From contig JAAZGU010000042.1 in NCBI GenBank assembly GCA_012511085.1, positions 1-5,794 of the forward strand: DNA of 5,794 nucleotides. The letters are read 5' to 3'. Below are positions 1 to 4,944 of this stretch, piece by piece. The first letter of the stretch is position 1, and each line of letters starts with the position of its first letter. Made by a program: the position numbers and the translations under genes. The DNA comes from Erysipelothrix sp. (GTDB taxonomy: Bacteria; Bacillota_I; Bacilli_A; Erysipelotrichales; Erysipelotrichaceae). The notes below the pieces were generated by a model. It was not told where the DNA came from. It did no database searches and saw only the letters and a program-made list of their open reading frames with translations.

Positions 1-260
1 AATTGAATGATGATCGATGAGGTAATGTAGGGCCCAATTCCCATCGCAAAGATTGAGAATTCTTGCAGAGCTCCACCACCCAGTAAGTTTAACATTCCGA
101 AAAAGGAATCATCACCAAGGCCAGCTAACAGCGCATCGGTATTTACCAATGGCGCAGGGATAGCCGCTCCTAAGCGATAAATAAAGAAGATGGCAAGCGT
201 GAATAAAATCCGATGCCGAATATCTTTATTTGCGATTAAATCCCGCAGTAGTTTGATCAT
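1..260 (-). CDS. secY: Protein translocase subunit SecY, N-terminal part (runs off the left edge)
   Basis: SecY is the membrane pore of the Sec translocase; with SecE and SecG it passes unfolded secretory proteins and inserts membrane proteins. Only the first 86 codons and two further bases are present, about a fifth of a normal SecY of about 430 residues. Visible are a short charged cytoplasmic N-terminus (residues 1-17), the first transmembrane helix (about 18-36) containing RLGAAIPAP, a glycine-rich external/plug segment (about 50-66), and the start of the second helix with FSIFAMGIGPYITSSI (68-83), which is highly typical of SecY. The ATG immediately follows the rplO stop (TAAATG, no gap) and has a strong SD site inside rplO, so translation is probably coupled. 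Position after rplO is the standard spc-operon order. The reading frame is open to the edge, so the gene is cut only by the window. Confidence 0.97.
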   Translation of the reverse strand, partial: MIKLLRDLIANKDIRHRILFTLAIFFIYRLGAAIPAPLVNTDALLAGLGDDSFFGMLNLLGGGALQEFSIFAMGIGPYITSSIIIQ

Positions 261-701
261 TTAGATCACCTCTACTTTTCCGCCTGCCTGCTCAATCGCT
301 GCTACGGCAGACTTAGAAAACTTATGAGCCGCAACTGTTAGTTTACGTTTTAACTCGCCATTTCCTAAAATCTTAACTCCATCCAGTTCTTTCCGAACTA
401 ATTTCGCAGCTTTTAAGGTTTCTACGGTTACATGCGTGTCATCTTCAAACTGATTCAAAGATTCAACATTCACAATCGCGTATTCAACCCGGGTATAGTT
501 GGTAAAACCACGTTTAGGAATACGACGATAAAGCGGAGTTTGACCACCTTCAAAACCTAAAGGTACACCGCCGCCACTGCGTGCGTTTTGACCTTTATGC
601 CCTCTACCAGCAGTTTTTCCATGCCCGGAACCGTGCCCCCGTCCAACGCGTTTGCGTTTTCTACGAGCACCTTCACTATATTTTAGTTCATCTAGTTTCA
701 T
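261..701 (-). CDS. rplO: 50S ribosomal protein L15
   Basis: L15 is a late-assembling large-subunit protein that contacts several 23S rRNA domains. The 146-residue product has the usual length. Its N-terminal third (about residues 12-50) is the extended Arg/Gly/His-rich arm that threads into rRNA, including RVGRGHGSGHGKTAGRGHKG. It is followed by the family hallmark GFEGGQTPLYRRIPKRGF (about 49-66) and a compact C-terminal domain with ILGNGELKRKL and the AGGKVEVI end. The ATG start matches the family N-terminus and has AAGGAG seven bases upstream (709-714), overlapping the rpsE stop. It directly follows rpsE, where rpmD would normally intervene, and abuts secY. The last codons carry the secY ribosome binding site. 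No truncation or frameshift is seen. Confidence 0.98.
   Translation of the reverse strand: MKLDELKYSEGARRKRKRVGRGHGSGHGKTAGRGHKGQNARSGGGVPLGFEGGQTPLYRRIPKRGFTNYTRVEYAIVNVESLNQFEDDTHVTVETLKAAKLVRKELDGVKILGNGELKRKLTVAAHKFSKSAVAAIEQAGGKVEVI
264..272 (-). promoter_or_regulatory. Ribosome binding site of secY, inside the end of rplO
   Basis: The minus-strand bases GAGGTGATC are complementary over nine positions to the conserved 3' end of bacterial 16S rRNA (GATCACCTC). The GAGG core lies 8 bases before the secY ATG. These bases also encode the last three residues of L15 (Glu-Val-Ile), so the coding sequence there serves two roles. This site fixes the secY start. Confidence 0.85.
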
Positions 702-712
702 TGCATTACTCC

Positions 713-1234
713 TTATCCGCGAATCTCATGGATTTTCTTCTCACGAAGTTTCGCAACTTGTTCAATTGTCCGTAGCTCCTGCAAACCATTGACGGTTGCA
801 CGCACCATGTTAATCGGAGTTCTTGAACCTAAACTCTTGGAAAGCACATCCGTTAAGCCAGCTAACTCCAGTACTGCCCGTACTGGTCCACCAGCGATAA
901 CACCCGTACCTTCACTTGCCGGACGTAACATGACTTTACCAGCCCCTGCACGTCCAACGACTGCATGTGGAATCGTACTATTATTAACAATTGGAACTCG
1001 GAAAACATCCGCTTTTGCTTGTTCAATTGCCTTTTTAATGGCATCAGGTACTTCGTTAGCTTTTCCAAGGCCAAAACCAACTCGACCTTTTTTATCACCA
1101 ACGACAACCAAGGCTGTGAAACGGAAACGACGTCCACCTTTTACAACTTTGGTTACCCGATTTATAACGACGACTCTTTCTTCAAATTCTTTAACTTCTT
1201 GTTGTCTTCTTGTTCTTCTTGGTCTGCGATCCAT
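713..1234 (-). CDS. rpsE: 30S ribosomal protein S5
   Basis: S5 lies at the mRNA entry side of the small subunit next to S3 and S4 and affects decoding accuracy and mRNA unwinding. The 173-residue protein is slightly longer than the Bacillus form (about 166) because of an Arg-rich N-terminus, MDRRPRRTRRQQ. The double-stranded RNA-binding-like S5 domain follows, with the signature GGRRFRFTALVVVGDKKGRV (about residues 33-52) and GFGLGKANEVPDAIKKA. The C-terminal domain has ASEGTGVIAGGPVRAVLELAG and GSRTPINMVRAT. In the last motif, Arg sits where Bacillus has Asn. AGGAGG (1242-1247), overlapping the rplR stop as TAGGAGG, lies 7 bases before the ATG. The stop TAA overlaps the rplO SD. The absence of rpmD immediately after this gene is the main anomaly of the region. 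Confidence 0.98.
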   Translation of the reverse strand: MDRRPRRTRRQQEVKEFEERVVVINRVTKVVKGGRRFRFTALVVVGDKKGRVGFGLGKANEVPDAIKKAIEQAKADVFRVPIVNNSTIPHAVVGRAGAGKVMLRPASEGTGVIAGGPVRAVLELAGLTDVLSKSLGSRTPINMVRATVNGLQELRTIEQVAKLREKKIHEIRG

Positions 1235-1241
1235 CAGGTAC

Positions 1242-1248
1242 CCTCCTA
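1242..1248 (-). promoter_or_regulatory. Stop/SD fusion TAGGAGG at the rplR-rpsE junction
   Basis: The rplR stop TAG (1246-1248) forms the first three bases of a TAGGAGG Shine-Dalgarno site for rpsE, whose ATG begins 7 bases later. A ribosome finishing L18 therefore ends on the site that recruits initiation for S5, which suggests translational coupling. Confidence 0.8.
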
Positions 1249-1602
1249 AAACTCTAAGCCAGCTTCACGGGCAGCATCCGCAAGCGCTTTAACACGACCA
1301 TGATATAAGTAGCCCCCACGGTCAAACACGACTTGCTTAATTTTTGCCTTTTTTGCGCGGCTCGCAATTTCTTTTCCTACTGCTTTGGCAGCATCGATGT
1401 TTCCACCATTTTCCAATTTAAGATCAGTGCTACTGACTGATACTAAGGTTGTTCCTTTACTATCATCAATGACTTGGACAGAGATGTTGGTATTAGAACG
1501 AAATACATTTAAACGTGGACGTTCACTTGTTCCAAATATTTTATTGCGAACACGTGCATGTCGACGAATTCGTTGTTTGTTACGATCAACTTTTTTTAAC
1601 AT
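1246..1602 (-). CDS. rplR: 50S ribosomal protein L18
   Basis: L18 binds 5S rRNA and, with L5, helps dock it into the central protuberance. At 118 residues it is of usual bacterial length. The basic N-terminal arm (about residues 3-20, NKQRIRRHARVRNKIFGT) is the 5S rRNA-binding tail. It leads into SERPRLNVFRSNTNISVQVIDD and the conserved C-terminal FDRGGYLYHGRVKALADAAREAGLEF in two adjoining parts. The ATG is preceded by GGAAGGAG with AAGGAG (1614-1619) 11 bases upstream, a slightly long spacing; a weaker TAGG lies nearer. The preceding gene rplF ends in tandem stops TAA-TAG, and the 21-base gap there is the longest in the window. The stop is fused to the SD of rpsE. No anomalies are seen in the protein. 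Confidence 0.98.
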   Translation of the reverse strand: MLKKVDRNKQRIRRHARVRNKIFGTSERPRLNVFRSNTNISVQVIDDSKGTTLVSVSSTDLKLENGGNIDAAKAVGKEIASRAKKAKIKQVVFDRGGYLYHGRVKALADAAREAGLEF

Positions 1603-1623
1603 AAACCTAATATCTCCTTCCTA

Positions 1624-2169
1624 TTAGCCTTTCGCAGCCGTCTTACCTTCTTTACGACGGACATATTCACCTTTATAACGAATCCCCTTACCAAGATAAG
1701 GTTCTGGTTTACGCACTGCACGAATGTTTGCAGCCCATTCACCAACTCGTTGTTTATCAATTCCCTCAACTTTAATTTCAGTTGGTTTGGCGACGGTAAT
1801 GGTGATACCATCTTCAATTTCAAACTCAACTGGATGCGAGAATCCGACACTTAATACTAATTTATTACCATCCAGGGCCGCTCGATAACCGATACCGACC
1901 AGTTGTAATTCTTTAGCAAATCCATTCAAAACTCCTTCGATCATGTTTGCAAGCAGCGAACGTGTTGTACCGTGCAATTGTTTTGTTTGCTTTTTATCAT
2001 TTGGACGCTTAACAACAATTGTTTCGCCTTCGATTTCAAACTCGAAGAGTTCATTAAATTTACGGTTTAATTCTCCTTTTGGGCCTTTTACCGTAACTTC
2101 ATTCCCAGCTTCAACATTCACTTCGACCCCGCTGGGAATGGTAATCGTTTTATTACCGATACGAGACAT
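1624..2169 (-). CDS. rplF: 50S ribosomal protein L6
   Basis: L6 sits near the base of the L7/L12 stalk, close to the sarcin-ricin loop where translation factors bind. The 181-residue product is near the usual 177-180 and has the two tandem L6 folds. The first (about residues 1-80) begins MSRIGNKTITIPSGVEV and includes GPKGEL. The second (about 83-165) includes LQLVGIGYRAALDGNKLVLSVGFSHP in two adjoining parts and ends in the signature region PEPYLGKGIRYKGEYVRRKEGKTA, also split over the RNA-contacting loop. In most family members the signature reads PEPYKGKG, so Lys is Leu here. AGGTGA (2179-2184) lies 9 bases before the ATG and overlaps the rpsH stop. A second in-frame stop (TAG, 1621-1623) directly follows the TAA. 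Confidence 0.98.
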   Translation of the reverse strand: MSRIGNKTITIPSGVEVNVEAGNEVTVKGPKGELNRKFNELFEFEIEGETIVVKRPNDKKQTKQLHGTTRSLLANMIEGVLNGFAKELQLVGIGYRAALDGNKLVLSVGFSHPVEFEIEDGITITVAKPTEIKVEGIDKQRVGEWAANIRAVRKPEPYLGKGIRYKGEYVRRKEGKTAAKG

Positions 2170-2182
2170 AAATCTTTCTCAC

Positions 2183-2581
2183 CTACCACACATAAGCGAT
2201 GACTTCACCGCCTACATGGTTCTTTCTTGCATCTTTATCACTCATAACTCCCGCAGAAGTTGAGATAATCGCAATGCCTAAACCATTCAGCACCCGTGGA
2301 ACTTTGTTCACTTGTGCATACACTCGTAATCCTGGTTTAGAAATGCGTTTTAAACCACTAATTACTTTTTGGTTATTTGGACCATATTTTAATTCAATGG
2401 TCAATGTTTTCTTGAGCTCATCACTTACAGAATATCCAAGGATAAATCCTTCTTCTTTAAGGATGCGTGCTATTTCAATTTTTTCCTTACTTGCAGGGAT
2501 TTGCACAGTTTCATGTTTTGCCCCTAAGGCATTTCGAATTCTGGTAAGCATATCCGCAATAGGATCTGTCATATTCATCAT
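2183..2581 (-). CDS. rpsH: 30S ribosomal protein S8
   Basis: S8 is a primary 16S rRNA-binding protein of the central domain; in E. coli it is also the translational repressor of the spc operon. The 132-residue product matches the Bacillus length. The N-terminal domain starts MMNMTDPIADMLTRIRNA, and the C-terminal RNA-binding half has GLKRISKPGLRVYA, VPRVLNGLGIAIISTSAGVM (the family signature) and the invariant end GGEVIAYVW. Three in-frame ATGs (codons 1, 2 and 4) compete. The AAAGGAGG site is 8 bases before the first, 11 before the second and 17 before the third, so the first is preferred. The family often starts Met-x-Met-Thr-Asp-Pro, so codon 2 remains possible. No S8-like regulatory hairpin was recognised in the window. 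Confidence 0.97.
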   Translation of the reverse strand: MMNMTDPIADMLTRIRNALGAKHETVQIPASKEKIEIARILKEEGFILGYSVSDELKKTLTIELKYGPNNQKVISGLKRISKPGLRVYAQVNKVPRVLNGLGIAIISTSAGVMSDKDARKNHVGGEVIAYVW

Positions 2582-2589
2582 CAGTGCTT

Positions 2590-2597
2590 CCTCCTTT
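2590..2597 (-). promoter_or_regulatory. Ribosome binding site of rpsH
   Basis: AAAGGAGG lies in the 18-base gap after rpsN. Its spacing of 8 bases to the first of three closely spaced ATGs is the evidence for choosing that start. It is one of few sites in the block not overlapping the preceding gene. Confidence 0.85.
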
Positions 2598-2599
2598 AA

Positions 2600-2785
2600 T
2601 TACCAACTTGCTTTTCTAACACCCGGAATTTGCCCTTTATGAGCTAATTCACGGAAGCAGATACGGCATAATTTGTATTTTCGCAACACTGAATGTGGAC
2701 GTCCACAACGTTCACAACGCGTGTATTCACGAACTTTGAATTTTGCAGGACGTTTAGATTTAACAATCAATGATTTTTTTGCCAT
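2600..2785 (-). CDS. rpsN: 30S ribosomal protein S14, type Z (zinc-binding)
   Basis: S14 is a late-assembling protein of the 30S head, contacting S3 and S10. This is the short 61-residue form with an intact zinc ribbon: Cys24-x2-Cys27 and Cys40-x2-Cys43, in the context YTRCERCGRPHSVLRKYKLC and RICFREL. It starts MAKKSLIVKSKR and ends GQIPGVRKASW, as in Bacillus, where this form is called rpsZ/rpsN1. Zinc-independent paralogues are longer and lack the four cysteines, so their presence elsewhere in the genome cannot be judged from here. The ATG follows the rplE stop after one base; AAGGAG (2792-2797) lies inside rplE, 6 bases upstream. Such tight spacing suggests translational coupling with L5. 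Confidence 0.98.
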   Translation of the reverse strand: MAKKSLIVKSKRPAKFKVREYTRCERCGRPHSVLRKYKLCRICFRELAHKGQIPGVRKASW

Positions 2786-2786
2786 C

Positions 2787-3341
2787 TTACACTCCTTGTC
2801 CTCTGCGTGCGAACGGCATTCCTAAGTTCGCAAGCAGCGCATGACCTTCTTCATTGGTCTTCGCGCTTGTTACGATGACAATATCCATGCCCCGCACACG
2901 ATTTACTTGATCATAATTAATCTCTGGGAAAATCAACTGCTCCTTAATTCCTAAGGTGTAGTTACCACGGCCATCAAAGGCCTCGTTACTAACACCGCGG
3001 AAGTCACGCACTCGTGGTAAAGCAACGTTGATGAGTTTATCTAAAAACGCATACATGCGTTCACCACGCAAGGTTACTTTACAACCAATTGCCATACCAT
3101 CCCGAACTTTGAAGTTAGCGATGGATTTCTTAGCTTTGGTTATGACCGGTCTTTGACCAGCAATCAGCGTTAATTCCGCAACGGCATCTTCAAGTGCCTT
3201 AGGATGAGCAATCGCATCCCCAACACCCATGTTGATTACTACTTTTTCAACTTTAGGCGCTTGCATAACGGAGGAATAATTAAAATCTTTTACTAGTGTA
3301 CCAATGACTTCATTTCTGTATTTTTCTAATAAACGGTTCAT
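2787..3341 (-). CDS. rplE: 50S ribosomal protein L5
   Basis: L5 binds 5S rRNA and forms part of the central protuberance, touching P-site tRNA and the small-subunit head. The 184-residue product aligns by eye with the about 179-residue Bacillus protein: MNRLLEKYRNEV start, the MGVGDAIAHPKALEDAVAEL region, the signature LTLIAGQRPVITKAKKSIA (about residues 77-95), GERMYAFLDKLI, LPRVRDFRGVS, GRGNYTLGIKEQLIFPEI and RGMDIVIVTSAKT. The usual end GMPF is followed here by an extra ARRGQGV, whose codons hold the rpsN SD. AAGGAGG (3346-3352), formed from the rplX stop, is 4 bases before the ATG, a short but workable spacing. The protein is otherwise ordinary. Confidence 0.98.
   Translation of the reverse strand: MNRLLEKYRNEVIGTLVKDFNYSSVMQAPKVEKVVINMGVGDAIAHPKALEDAVAELTLIAGQRPVITKAKKSIANFKVRDGMAIGCKVTLRGERMYAFLDKLINVALPRVRDFRGVSNEAFDGRGNYTLGIKEQLIFPEINYDQVNRVRGMDIVIVTSAKTNEEGHALLANLGMPFARRGQGV
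2792..2797 (-). promoter_or_regulatory. Ribosome binding site of rpsN within the rplE extension
   Basis: AAGGAG is written into the codons for Gln-Gly-Val, the last residues of L5, and lies 6 bases before the rpsN ATG. L5 orthologues such as that of Bacillus end a few residues earlier, so the added C-terminal residues may exist chiefly because this DNA must carry the SD site. Confidence 0.8.
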
Positions 3342-3350
3342 GTTTCCTCC

Positions 3351-3659
3351 TTACTTTAGTACGGTTCCAGTTTTAACCAGAACACGAACTTTCTTTCCTT
3401 TTTCTTCTTTAACACCAACACGACTCACTGTTTTTGCTTTTGAATCATAAAGCATAACGTTGGATGCATCGATTGGCATTTCAAATTCTTCAATTCCACC
3501 ATCGGGATTCATTTGCGATGGTTTGTGATGTTTCTTCACCACATTTACACCCTCAACAATTACTTTGTTTGTTTTAGGAAATACTGCTTTAACTTCAGCG
3601 ATGACCCCTTTGTTTGCACCAGTGATCACTTTGACTTTATCGCCTGTTTTAATTTTCAC
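3351..3659 (-). CDS. rplX: 50S ribosomal protein L24
   Basis: L24 is an assembly-initiating protein that binds the 5' part of 23S rRNA and later sits near the polypeptide exit tunnel. I start it at the GTG at 3657-3659, giving 102 residues, MKIKTGDKVKVITGANKG at the N-terminus. An upstream in-frame GTG at 3666-3668 would add three residues, but its G is already the last base of the AGGAGG site, so it cannot be the start; the chosen GTG is 8 bases downstream of that site. Bacillus L24 (about 103 residues) begins similarly, MHVKKGDKV. The KOW RNA-binding motif occupies about residues 4-31, followed by VEGVNVVKKHHKPSQMNPDGG and SNVMLYDSKAKT, family hallmarks of L24. It is the only non-ATG start seen here. 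The stop TAA is fused to the rplE SD. Confidence 0.96.
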   Translation of the reverse strand: MKIKTGDKVKVITGANKGVIAEVKAVFPKTNKVIVEGVNVVKKHHKPSQMNPDGGIEEFEMPIDASNVMLYDSKAKTVSRVGVKEEKGKKVRVLVKTGTVLK

Positions 3660-3667
3660 CTTGAGCA

Positions 3668-3674
3668 CCTCCTA
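3668..3674 (-). promoter_or_regulatory. Stop/SD fusion TAGGAGG at the rplN-rplX junction
   Basis: The rplN stop TAG (3672-3674) provides the beginning of TAGGAGG. The AGGAGG core (3668-3673) is 8 bases before the GTG at 3657-3659 and overlaps the alternative upstream GTG, which is why the shorter rplX is called. Confidence 0.88.
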
Positions 3675-4040
3675 TAGTACTTCCGGCGCTAAAGATACAA
3701 TTTTCATGAAATCTTTTTCCCGGAGTTCTCTTGCCACAGGGCCAAATATACGTGTCCCGCGTGGGGTACCATCGTCTTTTAGAATAACAACGGCATTATC
3801 ATCGAAACGAATCGTTGATCCGTTGTCACGTTGCAGGCCATATTTTGTACGTACGATGACAGCCCGCACAATGTCACCTTTTTTCACTGTTCCACCTGGG
3901 GTTGCGACCTTAACGGTACAAACCACAATGTCACCGATGTTGGAAAACCGACGATGAGATCCTCCCAAGCCACGGATGACGAGCACTTCTTTAGCACCGG
4001 TGTTATCAGCTACTTTACATCTACTTTCATTTTGAATCAT
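3672..4040 (-). CDS. rplN: 50S ribosomal protein L14
   Basis: L14 is a beta-barrel protein on the subunit interface that contacts 16S rRNA helix 14 and is the docking site of the silencing factor RsfS. The 122-residue length is exactly the family norm. Hallmarks run from MIQNESRCKVADNTGAKEVL through VCTVKVATPGGTVKKGDIVR, the signature RAVIVRTKYGLQRDNGSTIR with FDDNAVVIL (about residues 60-88), to PRGTRIFGPVARELRE and FMKIVSLAPEVL. The ATG is preceded by AGGAGGG (4046-4052) with 6 bases of spacing, directly after the rpsQ stop. In E. coli the spc operon and its own promoter begin before this gene; here only 12 bases separate it from rpsQ, leaving no room for a promoter in the gap. Confidence 0.98.
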   Translation of the reverse strand: MIQNESRCKVADNTGAKEVLVIRGLGGSHRRFSNIGDIVVCTVKVATPGGTVKKGDIVRAVIVRTKYGLQRDNGSTIRFDDNAVVILKDDGTPRGTRIFGPVARELREKDFMKIVSLAPEVL

Positions 4041-4052
4041 GATAACCCTCCT

Positions 4053-4313
4053 CTAAAGAACAACAGCTTTCTCAATAACTTTTACTAAACGGAAACGTTT
4101 GGTTGCTGATAATGGACGTGTTTCCATAATCTCAACAACATCGTTAATTTTAGCTTCATTGTTTTCATCATGTGCTTTAAATTTTGATGATTTTTTAACA
4201 CGTTTACCGTAGAGGCGGTGTTGCTTGGATGTCACAATTTCAACAACAATCGTTTTATCCATTGCATCACTCACAACTTTGCCACGATAAACTTTACGTT
4301 TTGAACGTTCCAT
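4053..4313 (-). CDS. rpsQ: 30S ribosomal protein S17
   Basis: S17 is a primary 16S rRNA-binding OB-fold protein of the 30S body. The product is 86 residues, the usual length. It begins MERSKRKVYRGKVVSDAMDK, has TIVVEIVTSKQHRLYGKRVK with the KKSSKFKAHDE loop, and then the signature INDVVEIMETRPLSATKRFR (about residues 56-75). Asn stands where the signature usually has Gly before Asp. The last A of the rpmC stop is the first base of this ATG (TAATG), so termination and re-initiation are probably coupled; AGGAGG at 4324-4329 lies inside rpmC, 10 bases upstream. The stop TAG is immediately followed by the rplN SD. Confidence 0.97.
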   Translation of the reverse strand: MERSKRKVYRGKVVSDAMDKTIVVEIVTSKQHRLYGKRVKKSSKFKAHDENNEAKINDVVEIMETRPLSATKRFRLVKVIEKAVVL

Positions 4314-4525
4314 TACCCACTAACCTCCTGTTGTTGATGTGCAGCACGCTCACCAATGACGGTTTTAATCCGGGCAATGGTTTTACGAACTGTTTTAATA
4401 CGAGCCGTGTTTTCCAACTGACCCGTTGCTAACTGAAAGCGAAGATTGAACAATTCATCCTTCAATGCATCAATTTCTTGGTATAATTCTTGATTACTTT
4501 TCTCACGAATTTCATTGATCAACAT
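4313..4525 (-). CDS. rpmC: 50S ribosomal protein L29
   Basis: L29 is a small helical hairpin at the tunnel exit next to L23, near the binding sites of trigger factor and SRP. The 70-residue product is a little longer than the Bacillus protein (66). The two antiparallel helices are evident: MLINEIREKSNQELYQEIDA, then the hallmark LFNLRFQLATGQLENTARIK (about residues 25-44) and VRKTIARIKTVIGER. The C-terminal HQQQEVSG carries, in its DNA, the AGGAGG site for rpsQ. Its own start follows the rplP stop after two bases and uses AGGAGG at 4533-4538, 7 bases upstream and within rplP. It overlaps rpsQ by one base. No oddities are seen beyond the short tail. Confidence 0.97.
   Translation of the reverse strand: MLINEIREKSNQELYQEIDALKDELFNLRFQLATGQLENTARIKTVRKTIARIKTVIGERAAHQQQEVSG
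4324..4329 (-). promoter_or_regulatory. Ribosome binding site of rpsQ within rpmC
   Basis: AGGAGG spans the Gln-Glu-Val codons near the end of rpmC, 10 bases before the rpsQ ATG. The stop of rpmC and the start of rpsQ share a base (TAATG), so the site acts in a fully coding stretch. Confidence 0.78.
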
Positions 4526-4527
4526 TG

Positions 4528-4944
4528 TTAGTCCTCCTCACCTTTACGAACAAATTTAGTCTTGACTGAGAGTTTGTTGGAAGCTAAGCGAAAGGCTTCT
4601 TTCGCAACATCTTCACTAACCCCAGCAATTTCAAACATGACGCGACCAGGTTTTACAACCGCGACCCATCCTTCCGGTGATCCTTTACCAGAACCCATCC
4701 GAACTTCAAGCGGTTTCTTTGTGATTGCCAAGTGTGGGAAAATCTTAATCCACACCTTACCACCACGACGCATATGACGAGTCATGGCGATTCGCGCGGC
4801 TTCGATTTGACGGTTACTTACGTAAGCGCCAGTCTCCGCAACTAATCCATATTCACCAAACACAACTTTACGACCTGCATTGGATTTGCCTTCATAAGAC
4901 AAACGATGCGGACGCCGGTATTTGGTACGTTTTGGCATTAACAT
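4528..4944 (-). CDS. rplP: 50S ribosomal protein L16
   Basis: L16 lies near the A-site tRNA elbow and the peptidyl transferase centre and is needed for late 50S assembly. The 138-residue product is near the usual 136-144. It carries both family signatures: RRGGKVWIKIFP (about residues 59-70) and RMGSGKGSPEGW (about 81-92), followed by VAVVKPGRVMFEIAGVSEDV. The N-terminal part, RRPHRLSYEGKSNAGRKVVF, differs from the Bacillus pattern (YRREHRGKMRG) and recalls the SYEGK-containing mycoplasma L16, a useful taxonomic clue from memory. The first ATG overlaps the rpsC stop (TAATG) and has AGGGAGG (4954-4960) 9 bases upstream. A second ATG at codon 3 would be 15 bases away and is less likely. The acidic end Glu-Glu-Asp encodes the rpmC SD. 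Confidence 0.98.
   Translation of the reverse strand: MLMPKRTKYRRPHRLSYEGKSNAGRKVVFGEYGLVAETGAYVSNRQIEAARIAMTRHMRRGGKVWIKIFPHLAITKKPLEVRMGSGKGSPEGWVAVVKPGRVMFEIAGVSEDVAKEAFRLASNKLSVKTKFVRKGEED
4533..4538 (-). promoter_or_regulatory. Ribosome binding site of rpmC within rplP
   Basis: AGGAGG is formed by the last Glu-Glu-Asp codons of rplP and lies 7 bases before the rpmC ATG; stop and start are separated by two bases. The arrangement supports coupled translation of L16 and L29. Confidence 0.8.

Noticed and set aside
698..706. Mini-frame ATG-CAA-TGA overlapping the rplO start
   Set aside because: Only two bases separate it from the SD, so initiation there is unlikely, while the rplO ATG is ideally spaced.
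789..1292. Plus-strand open frame of 167 codons opposite rpsE and the end of rplR
   Set aside because: It lies wholly antisense to unmistakable ribosomal genes, has low-complexity Thr/Pro/Ser-rich translation and resembles no family I know.
1603..1623. Possible hidden small gene or terminator in the 21-base rplF-rplR gap
   Set aside because: It holds only a second stop codon and the rplR SD; no inverted repeat or T run.
2199..2642. Plus-strand open frame of 147 codons opposite rpsH and part of rpsN
   Set aside because: Antisense to S8 and S14; apparent hydrophobic stretches are the mirror of conserved codons.
3342..3380. Possible S8-binding repressor hairpin at the rplX-rplE junction, as in E. 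coli
   Set aside because: Only a weak GGTT/AACC pairing is visible and none of the recognisable S8 site features.
3565..3957. Plus-strand open frame of 130 codons opposite rplX and rplN
   Set aside because: Antisense shadow of two conserved genes; no family motifs.
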